Source: a virus. Taken from it: a stretch of DNA of 56,723 nucleotides. Location of the stretch: the IMG/VR virus record IMGVR_UViG_3300010392_000751, positions 1-56,723 of that record. One strand, written 5' to 3'. The position numbers and the translations under genes are program-made. Shown here one piece after another: positions 38,721-45,121 of this stretch. Each line of letters begins with the position of its first letter. Positions within the stretch are counted from its first letter, which is position 1. The notes under the pieces were generated by a model. It had not been told where the DNA came from, made no database searches, and saw only the letters and a list, made by a program, of their open reading frames with translations.

Positions 38721-40366
38721 AGCCAAGAGATCTCATAATCCGCGGCTCGCAGCTCTACAACGATCGCAAGGCCATGACGACGCTCTGGCAGGAGATCGCT
38801 GAGAACTTCTATCCGCAACGAGCGGACTTTACTCTGACGCGCTACATCGGGGAGGAGTTCGCGGAGCACCTGTATTCGAGTTATCCGATCATCGTGCATC
38901 GCGAGCTCTCTACCTCGTTGGCCTCGATGCTCAGGCCGCGCGCAAAAGACTGGTTCGAGATCTCGGTCGACGCGGTCGAGGATCTGACTCACGAAGGCAA
39001 GGCGTGGCTCGAGTGGGCCACCAAGCGCCAGCGGTGGGCGATGTACGATCGCAATGCGCAGATGGTCCGCGCCACTACCGAGGGCGATGCGGATTTCGCC
39101 GCCTTCGGCCAGTGCTGCATCTCACAAGAGATCAACTGGAACATGCAAAACCCGCACCTGTTGTATCGGTGCTGGCATCTTCGCGATGTCGCATGGGCTG
39201 AGAACGAGACCGGCGCGATCGGTGAGATCTACGTGAAGTGGAAGCCGACCGTGAAGCAGCTCGTCCAGATGTTCGGGCAGGACGCTTTGCACCAGAACGT
39301 CGCCCGGTGGGCCAACGATCTGCAGAATCTCCAGAAAATCGACTGCATGAGGTTGGTCGTATCGACCGACATCTATCAGGGCCAAGAAGGTCAGGGCGAG
39401 TCTTTCCCATGGATGATCGTGTATCTGGACACGCTCAACAATCACATCATGTCGGAGCACCCGGCTACCAATCGCGGTTTCACCCTTCCGCGGTGGCAGA
39501 CCGTGTCGGGCTCCCAATATGCGTATAGCCCTGCCACTGTCGCAGGACTTCCCGACGCGCGTTTGCTACAGGCCATGAGCCTGACTCTGCTCGAGGCCGG
39601 CGAGATGTCTGTCAGACCGCCGATGATCGCGACTCAGGACGCAGTCCGATCCGACATCGCGCTGTTTGCTGGCGGCATCACCTGGGCCGACCATGAGTAC
39701 GATGAGCGCAAGGGCGATGTGCTGCGGCCGATCAATCAGGATCGCCGCGGGTTGCCGATGGGCTACGATTCTCGGGATTCGCAGATGGGCCTGATTGCCG
39801 ATGCGTTTTTCATCAACAAACTTACATTGCCGCCCCCTGAGGGCGACATGACCGCCTTCGAGGTGGGTCAGCGCGTAGAAGAGTACGTCAGGGCAGCCCT
39901 ACCACTATTCGAGCCGATGGAGCATGAATACAACGGCCAACTTTGCGAGGATACCTTTGATCTTCTACTGCGCGCTGGCACCTTCGGATCCGTCCAAGAC
40001 ATGCCGCGCGAGCTGCAGGGCCGCGAGATCCACTTCAAATTCGTGAGCCCGTTGCACGACGCGATCGAACGCAAGCAGACCGCCGTGTTCATGGAGACCC
40101 GCGAGCTGCTGGCCTCTGCGATGGAACTGGATCCAAGCGCCGCCTACAACGTCGATCTCACTGGTACGCTGCGCGATGCCCTCGAGGGTGTCGGGTTGCC
40201 GACCAAGAACATGGTGCCGCTCGAGGAGGTCAATCGTCAGGTTGCCGAAGCACAAGAGATGGCCGCCATGCAGCAGGAAGCCGAGCTCGCCCGTACTGGC
40301 GCCGAAGCCGCCCGAGACATGGGTCAGGCCGAGGCCAATATGGCGCAGGCCGCTAATGCCGCATGA
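38717..40366 (+). CDS. Portal (head-to-tail connector) protein
   Basis: This 549-residue protein is predicted to form the dodecameric ring through which DNA enters and leaves. The N terminus RDLIIRGSQLYNDRKAMTTLWQEIAENFYPQ is the form seen in podovirus portals of the BPP-1/Bcep22 type. The middle has mixed alpha/beta segments, and the C terminus ends in Ala/Gln/Glu helices (about residues 500-549) that would make the barrel or crown. It lies directly after TerL and two small genes, followed by the Bbp19-like protein and scaffold. Confidence 0.85.
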   Translation: MKPRDLIIRGSQLYNDRKAMTTLWQEIAENFYPQRADFTLTRYIGEEFAEHLYSSYPIIVHRELSTSLASMLRPRAKDWFEISVDAVEDLTHEGKAWLEWATKRQRWAMYDRNAQMVRATTEGDADFAAFGQCCISQEINWNMQNPHLLYRCWHLRDVAWAENETGAIGEIYVKWKPTVKQLVQMFGQDALHQNVARWANDLQNLQKIDCMRLVVSTDIYQGQEGQGESFPWMIVYLDTLNNHIMSEHPATNRGFTLPRWQTVSGSQYAYSPATVAGLPDARLLQAMSLTLLEAGEMSVRPPMIATQDAVRSDIALFAGGITWADHEYDERKGDVLRPINQDRRGLPMGYDSRDSQMGLIADAFFINKLTLPPPEGDMTAFEVGQRVEEYVRAALPLFEPMEHEYNGQLCEDTFDLLLRAGTFGSVQDMPRELQGREIHFKFVSPLHDAIERKQTAVFMETRELLASAMELDPSAAYNVDLTGTLRDALEGVGLPTKNMVPLEEVNRQVAEAQEMAAMQQEAELARTGAEAARDMGQAEANMAQAANAA

Positions 40367-40686
40367 CCGAGCAGAAGGACAGAGTCGAGGAGTGTTTGCC
40401 GCATGAGAATCCGATTGAGAGACCGGATTACACGGAGTTCGAGGCCCAAGCTATCCGGGCCCTGTTCGACGGCAACGCATCGGAGCGGCAGCAAAAAGCT
40501 ATACTGCCGTACATCATCCGGGCTGCTGGCACTCACGACCTGAGCTACCGGCCCGGAGATCCACACGCCACGGCGTTTGCAGAAGGCAAGAGATTCGTAG
40601 GAACCACTTTGGTATGGATGCTAAAGTCGGCCCCAACAAGGACAGACCCCGACAAAATAGCAGCGAGAGAGATTGAAGATGGCTGA
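40363..40686 (+). CDS. Bbp19-like protein
   Basis: This is a 107-residue protein starting at an ATGA overlap with the portal. The pattern FEAQAIRALFDGNASERQQKAILPYIIRAAG, then SYRPGDPHATAFAEGKRFVGTTL, matches the small phage family named after Bordetella phage BPP-1 Bbp19, found next to portal genes. Its role is not established. It supports the BPP-1-like affiliation of the head module. Confidence 0.7.
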   Translation: MTEQKDRVEECLPHENPIERPDYTEFEAQAIRALFDGNASERQQKAILPYIIRAAGTHDLSYRPGDPHATAFAEGKRFVGTTLVWMLKSAPTRTDPDKIAAREIEDG

Positions 40687-41626
40687 AACAGACCCGATCA
40701 CAAATCCGATTACCGATCCCGGTGAGCCTGACTGGTTCAAAGACATGGTCACTGACGACACGCCACCTGAGCGCGTCGAGTTCCTCAAGAGTTTCGATAC
40801 CCAGGAGGCGCTATTCGAGTCGGCCCAGACCGCTCAGAATGCCAACTGGCGTGACGCCTTTGCCGGCGATGACGAAAAATTCAAGAGCCAGCTCGAGCGA
40901 TACAACACGCCTGCAGATCTGGGCAACGCCTTTCGCGAGCAACGCGCCACGATCTCTGGTGGCAATCTCAAGACTGGACTGGCCGAAGGCGCGACCGAGG
41001 ACGACATCAAGGCCTATCGCGAGACCAACGGCATCCCGCTGGAGTCCGATGGCTACCTCGAGAACCTGCCCGAGGGGCTGGTCCTGGGCGAGGATGACAA
41101 GGAGATCTTTGCGGACTTCGCTGGCGCGATGCACGAAATGAACGTCGAGCCGGCCGTCATGCACAAGGTCATCGACTGGTACAACGGCTTTGCTGAGGAC
41201 CAGCAGGACACGCTGGCAGAGATCGACCATAGCCACCATCAGGAAACCGAGGATGCGCTCCGCACCGAATGGGGCACTGACTACCGGGCCAACATCAATC
41301 TGGTTGGCAGCCTGATCGAGTCCACCTTTGGCGAAGAGAACGCCAATGCTCTGCTGAACGCTCGCGATGCTGAAGGCCGCGCGATTATGAACATTCCCGG
41401 CGTCCTCGAGGGCCTCGCGAATCTGTCACGCAAGATCAACCCGGTGGCGCAACTGGCGCCGAAATCCGGCCGCACTCCCGATCAGACGCTCGAAGATGAG
41501 ATTGGTGAAATCGAGAAGTACATGAAGGAAGATCGGGCCAAGTACAACAAGGACGAGAAGGCTCAGGCCAGACTGCGGGAGCTCTACCAGATCCGCATTG
41601 ACCATGAGGCTCGCAAAACAGCGTAA
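40679..41626 (+). CDS. Capsid scaffolding protein
   Basis: This is a 315-residue acidic protein between the portal and capsid genes. It is mainly helical with a flexible, acidic N terminus (DPITNPITDPGEPDWFKDMV) and a charged helical C terminus (LEDEIGEIEKYMKEDRAKYN ... LRELYQIRIDH) of the sort that binds coat protein. Podovirus scaffolds have this length and composition. It would guide procapsid assembly and be lost on maturation. Confidence 0.75.
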   Translation: MAETDPITNPITDPGEPDWFKDMVTDDTPPERVEFLKSFDTQEALFESAQTAQNANWRDAFAGDDEKFKSQLERYNTPADLGNAFREQRATISGGNLKTGLAEGATEDDIKAYRETNGIPLESDGYLENLPEGLVLGEDDKEIFADFAGAMHEMNVEPAVMHKVIDWYNGFAEDQQDTLAEIDHSHHQETEDALRTEWGTDYRANINLVGSLIESTFGEENANALLNARDAEGRAIMNIPGVLEGLANLSRKINPVAQLAPKSGRTPDQTLEDEIGEIEKYMKEDRAKYNKDEKAQARLRELYQIRIDHEARKTA

Positions 41627-41635
41627 GGAAACGCC

Positions 41636-41740
41636 ATGTCTATGCCACTTCAGCCAGATGAAGTAATCAACACCGGCATCGAGCCCGGTGACACAACCGC
41701 CGAGGCTACGCAGCCCGGTGACAACATCGACGCGGTGTAG
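41636..41740 (+). CDS. Tiny acidic protein
   Basis: This is a 34-residue protein with a short GIEPGDTTAEATQPGDNIDA repeat (two PGD units). AAGGAA lies at the right distance from the ATG. It is acidic, unlike its basic neighbours. A minor head or tail-fibre-like capsid peptide is possible; no family was recognised. Confidence 0.45.
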   Translation: MSMPLQPDEVINTGIEPGDTTAEATQPGDNIDAV

Positions 41741-41742
41741 TC

Positions 41743-41931
41743 GTGGGTAGCAAAAAGAAAAAAGCCAAGGGCCCCAAGGGTGCGGCAGCTTGGATCGCTG
41801 AAAGAGAAGGTCGCGGCCTGTCGACGGTCATGGATGACGTCAAGAAAACGGTCGCACAACGGACTAAGCGGACCTCCGGCAAACTTCACAGGGTTAGGTC
41901 GCCGGTCCAAGACGAGACAAGGAGCTACTGA
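41743..41931 (+). CDS. Small basic protein in head region
   Basis: This is a 62-residue protein with a GTG start. It is Lys-rich at the N terminus (GSKKKKAKGPKGAAAWIAE) and basic again at the end. It overlaps the next ATG by one base. It is one of a series of small basic proteins between scaffold and capsid. Function is unknown. Confidence 0.55.
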   Translation: MGSKKKKAKGPKGAAAWIAEREGRGLSTVMDDVKKTVAQRTKRTSGKLHRVRSPVQDETRSY

Positions 41932-42137
41932 TGGGCGCAATCAAGAAAATGTTTAACAAGATCCGCGGCAAAAAGACGCGCCCCGGTGGCGAGGAGCGAA
42001 TGGGATCGCAGTACATTACCGGCATCGCTCCGGGCGACAGGGGCTCGAATACTGGCGGTGGCGGCGGTGGCCGCAATCGACGTCCTGGCCGACGCAATGC
42101 TGACACGCCACTTGGTCCCGGCCGGCAGAGAATGTAA
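41931..42137 (+). CDS. Small basic Gly/Arg-rich protein in head region
   Basis: This is a 68-residue protein with a Lys/Arg-rich N terminus (AIKKMFNKIRGKKTRPGG), a Gly-rich linker (NTGGGGGGRNRRPGRRN) and a short tail. A disordered nucleic-acid-binding protein is likely. It overlaps both neighbours by one base. Confidence 0.55.
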   Translation: MGAIKKMFNKIRGKKTRPGGEERMGSQYITGIAPGDRGSNTGGGGGGRNRRPGRRNADTPLGPGRQRM

Positions 42138-42301
42138 TGGCTGAGACTGCTCCGGTGACGAGCTACGCTGGCGCCAAGAAAAAGCGCCATCCAGCCAGCT
42201 ATCGGAAACCGCCAGCCAAGACGGTGTTCAAGAAAAAGAAGGCCACCACTGGTGGCACGAAGCACTCAGGCTCGATCAACACCAGCTCAGGAGGAGCGTG
42301 A
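42137..42301 (+). CDS. Small basic protein in head region
   Basis: This is a 54-residue Lys/Ser/Thr-rich protein (AGAKKKRHPASYRKPPAKT, then FKKKKATTGGTKHSGS). It is probably unstructured. Starts and stops overlap the adjacent genes by one base (TAATG and TGATG). Function is unknown. Confidence 0.55.
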   Translation: MAETAPVTSYAGAKKKRHPASYRKPPAKTVFKKKKATTGGTKHSGSINTSSGGA

Positions 42302-42534
42302 TGGGTAAGCTCGGAGATATGTTCAAGGGCAGCCAGAAAGTCAACATTGGCAACCCGCTCGCGATGCGGTGGGGTTGGGGCCAGTATGACGCTAATCGGC
42401 CGAGTCCATTTGCAGCCCTGAACAAGCAGTCACGCAAGAAGATGACGGCACAGCAAAGGACCGATTACCTCGCCAGAGAGGAGTCCAAGGGCGAGGGTCA
42501 CGTTCGCACACCGTTGACATCTCGCTACTCGTAG
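42301..42534 (+). CDS. Small unknown protein before capsid
   Basis: This is a 77-residue basic protein starting at 42301 behind AGGAG. Aromatic and Asn-rich segments (NPLAMRWGWGQYDANRPS) are followed by a basic helix (KQSRKKMTAQQRTDYLAREE). Its last codons contain the -35 box of the capsid promoter. No family was recognised. Confidence 0.55.
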   Translation: MGKLGDMFKGSQKVNIGNPLAMRWGWGQYDANRPSPFAALNKQSRKKMTAQQRTDYLAREESKGEGHVRTPLTSRYS

Positions 42535-42543
42535 GACTATATT
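42514..42543 (+). promoter_or_regulatory. Sigma70 promoter for the capsid gene
   Basis: A perfect TTGACA at 42514-42519 and TATATT at 42538-42543 (five of six) are separated by 18 bases. The start would be near 42550. It lies at the 3' end of the preceding gene and drives the major capsid protein, which must be made in large amounts. Confidence 0.75.
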
Positions 42544-42549
42544 CAGCCC

Positions 42550-42705
42550 CACGACATTAGTCAGACACCCCGCTTGCGGCCCTGACGCTCTCCGGCTCCT
42601 GATGCCGACCTTTGCGGCCCCGCTCTGGACACCCCGCAAACCAGCTAATCAGGCTACCCCGACCAGTCGATAGATGGAACTATTCACTTATCTGGGAGAA
42701 GCCAA
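42550..42705 (+). promoter_or_regulatory. Long untranslated leader of the capsid gene
   Basis: About 155 bases lie between the promoter and the capsid ATG. They are C-rich, with four CCCCG motifs (two inside ACACCCCGC), and contain small inverted repeats, for example CGGC-TCCTGAT-GCCG and CTGG/CCAG. GGGAG precedes the ATG by 8 bases. No open frame of note and no tRNA were found. It may fold to stabilise the message or control capsid translation. Confidence 0.45.
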
Positions 42706-43554
42706 ATGGCTGAAACAGCGTTTCAAATTCAATACCGGCAGGAATTCATCGCCGCGTTTGAGCAGCACCAGTCGCTCCTTCGGGAGAGCACGACCACGGA
42801 AGCTGTCATCAAAGGCAATCAGGCGACGTTTCTCGTAGCTGGTTCTGGCGGCGCGACCGCCAAGACACGCGGCGTGAATGGGTTGATCCCCGCTCGCGGC
42901 GACGATCTCCAGCAGCCTGTTGCTACGCTGGTCGAATGGCATGATTTGGTCCGCAAGACGGATTTCAATATCTTCGCATCGCAGGGCAACCAGCGCGCGA
43001 TCATGCAAATGACCTGCATGGCAGTCATCAATCGCAAGATTGACCAGGACATCATTGGCGAGCTGGCCACTGGCACGATCAACACTGGCGCAGCAGCCGC
43101 TCCGACGCTGAACCTCTGCCTCGAGGCTAAGACTCGCCTCGGTCAGGCCGATGTTCCGTATGACGGCCGCATCACCATGCTGGTCACGCCGAACTTTGAA
43201 GGCGTCATGCTCACGCTGGCATCCTTCACATCTCGCGACTTCACGCAAAACGGCCCGATCGACAATGTGCCGCAGGCGTGGCGCGACCGTCAACAGACGT
43301 ACAAGTGGCTCGGAATGAACTGGATCGTGCATCCAGATCTGCCGGGTAACGCGACGGCTGACGGTGACTGTTTCGCGTACCACCAGAATGCTATCGGCCA
43401 TGCGTACAACGCCGATAACATGGAGGCGCGCGCGGGGTATGACGAGGAGCAGGACTATTCGTGGTCTCGCTGCTCGATCTACATGGGCTCACAACTGCTG
43501 CAGAACAGTGGCGTCGTCGTCGTGAACGTAATCGACAACACGCTAATTGTCTAA
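42706..43554 (+). CDS. Major capsid protein
   Basis: This is a 282-residue protein. Its place after the scaffold, its own strong promoter, and the terminator after the following small gene mark it as the highly expressed coat protein. The sequence alternates alpha and beta with an early acidic/Gln helix (YRQEFIAAFEQHQSLLRES) and the DADG-type loops of HK97-fold coats of BPP-1-like podoviruses. No delta-domain or cleavage site is evident, since a separate scaffold exists. Confidence 0.8.
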   Translation: MAETAFQIQYRQEFIAAFEQHQSLLRESTTTEAVIKGNQATFLVAGSGGATAKTRGVNGLIPARGDDLQQPVATLVEWHDLVRKTDFNIFASQGNQRAIMQMTCMAVINRKIDQDIIGELATGTINTGAAAAPTLNLCLEAKTRLGQADVPYDGRITMLVTPNFEGVMLTLASFTSRDFTQNGPIDNVPQAWRDRQQTYKWLGMNWIVHPDLPGNATADGDCFAYHQNAIGHAYNADNMEARAGYDEEQDYSWSRCSIYMGSQLLQNSGVVVVNVIDNTLIV

Positions 43555-43572
43555 GGCTGAGGAGAATCGGAA

Positions 43573-43851
43573 ATGGCATATCTTTCAGCTAGTCTGAACA
43601 TCTGCATCCCTCGGATGGGCGAGGGCGAAGGCGGCGCGAATGCTGGTGAGGGTGCTGCCCTCTTCATGTATCGCTCCGACGATGCGTTTGCAGCGGTGGA
43701 AGTGGCCGGCTATATCGACGACGGTGCCGACAAGGGCATGAGAGTCGGTGATGTCGTGATTGTCGTGGACAACGGTGCTGCCGTTACCCTCGGCGTCGTG
43801 ACCGTAGTCGACATTTCAACCAACCCTGCCGGCGACGTAACGCTTACCTGA
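43573..43851 (+). CDS. Capsid decoration or head-associated protein
   Basis: This is a 92-residue Gly/Ala/Val/Asp-rich beta protein (MGEGEGGANAGEGAALFMYR, then VGDVVIVVDNGAAVTLGVV). GAGGAG precedes the ATG. Small beta proteins directly after the coat gene commonly bind the capsid surface. It is cotranscribed with the capsid gene and ends before a strong terminator. Confidence 0.65.
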   Translation: MAYLSASLNICIPRMGEGEGGANAGEGAALFMYRSDDAFAAVEVAGYIDDGADKGMRVGDVVIVVDNGAAVTLGVVTVVDISTNPAGDVTLT

Positions 43852-43886
43852 TTTGACGTAGGTCAGATCAGAGCGCGACAATGCGA

Positions 43887-43916
43887 GGGCGAGCTCATCC
43901 GGGCTCGCCCTTTCTT
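43887..43916 (+). terminator. Intrinsic terminator after capsid operon
   Basis: A perfect 8-base stem GGGCGAGC (43887-43894) with GCTCGCCC (43903-43910) and an 8-base loop is followed by TTTCTT. The structure separates the abundant capsid transcript from the tail genes. Confidence 0.9.
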
Positions 43917-43933
43917 GTCACGGAGCATTGAAA

Positions 43934-44422
43934 ATGTCTGAAGCAGCAACAGCAGAACAACTACCCGAGCAGGACGCGGATCAGCCTGAGGCCGTTACCG
44001 CGAAGCCTATCAGCGAGGGCCGTATGGGCCTCGAGGTCGAGAAATCAAACCGCTGGCGCGTCGATGCCCCGATGGGCACCACTCCCGAGGATTGCATGGA
44101 CGAGAGTTTCTGGCAGCACGTTGCCATGAAGCTGCGAGTCGGTGACGAGATCGTCGTAATGCCAGACAACATGGCGTGGAAACTGATCCTGCACGTAGTT
44201 GGTGCCGGCCGTCTTTACGCGCATGTGGCGAAGCAGGAGCTCTACGAGCTGGCACCACTGGAGCAGGCCATCAAGCTGCCCTCGATCTACGAGGTCAAGT
44301 TTCAGGGTACGCATCACAAGTGGGCCGTCATCAGAAGCGGCGAGCCTCTCAAGGACGGTTTCGAGACAGAAGGACTTGCTCGGCGGTACGCGCAGAATCA
44401 CGAAGCTGCCGTACAACGATAG
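43934..44422 (+). CDS. Unknown protein between capsid and tail adaptor
   Basis: This is a 162-residue protein from the ATG at 43934 with GGAG upstream. The N-terminal 35 residues are acidic and low complexity. The remainder is a mixed alpha/beta domain (LRVGDEIVVMPDNMAWKLIL, VVGAGRLYAHVAKQ, KLPSIYEVKFQGTHHKWAVI). Genes in this place in podoviruses code for head-completion or tail-joining proteins, but I do not recognise the family. Confidence 0.65.
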   Translation: MSEAATAEQLPEQDADQPEAVTAKPISEGRMGLEVEKSNRWRVDAPMGTTPEDCMDESFWQHVAMKLRVGDEIVVMPDNMAWKLILHVVGAGRLYAHVAKQELYELAPLEQAIKLPSIYEVKFQGTHHKWAVIRSGEPLKDGFETEGLARRYAQNHEAAVQR

Positions 44423-44473
44423 CCGATCAAGGAATGAACATTTGCGCAGGGATGCGCAGGCCTGGAGTAAACG

Positions 44474-45118
44474 ATGACTGACAAGCTCTCTCTCTACAAC
44501 GGCGCTCTGACCATCCTTGGTGAGCGAAAACTCGCGACCGATACCGAGAATCGCGAGCCTCGCTACAAGCTCGATGACATCTGGGACAACGACCTGATTA
44601 AACGGGTGCTCCAGATGGGCCAGTGGCAGTTCGCACAACGCACCGTGCAGCTCGATTCGAGCCCCTCGGTGACGCCATCATTCGGCTACATCTATGCCTT
44701 TGACAGTCCGGTGGACCATCTCAGGACGATGGCCGTCTGCTACGACGAGTATTTCCAGATCCCGATTACCCGCTACTCCCGAGAGGGATCGTGGTGGTTC
44801 TCAGACGCAGATCCGCTCTACGTGAAATACGTGTCGGACGATGTCCAGTTCGGCGCGGATCTCTCGCTCTGGCCGATGAATTTCACCGAGATGGTCGAGC
44901 ACTACATGGCCATGAAAGTGGCGCCACGCCTGACCGGCCTCGACTATGATTCCAACGAGCTCGGCCGCTGGTACAAGCAATGGCTCGCTGAGGCGAAGTC
45001 TACCGACGCGATGGAAGAGCCGGCCAAGTTCCCTCCCAAGGGTGGATGGGCTCGCTCTCGTCAGGGCTTCCGCAATGCGGATTTCGACGGTGGCTCTCGC
45101 AATCAGTTGATCGGGTAA
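44474..45118 (+). CDS. Tail tubular protein A-like adaptor (T7 gp11-like)
   Basis: This is a 214-residue protein. LSLYNGALTILGERKLATDT at the start, then WPMNFTEMVEHYMAMKVAPRL and YKQWLAEAKSTDAMEE, are the typical pattern of gp11-type head-tail adaptors that bind the portal ring. Its gene precedes the long tail protein gene as in other podoviruses. Length fits the family (about 190-220). Confidence 0.85.
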   Translation: MTDKLSLYNGALTILGERKLATDTENREPRYKLDDIWDNDLIKRVLQMGQWQFAQRTVQLDSSPSVTPSFGYIYAFDSPVDHLRTMAVCYDEYFQIPITRYSREGSWWFSDADPLYVKYVSDDVQFGADLSLWPMNFTEMVEHYMAMKVAPRLTGLDYDSNELGRWYKQWLAEAKSTDAMEEPAKFPPKGGWARSRQGFRNADFDGGSRNQLIG

Positions 45119-45121
45119 GCC

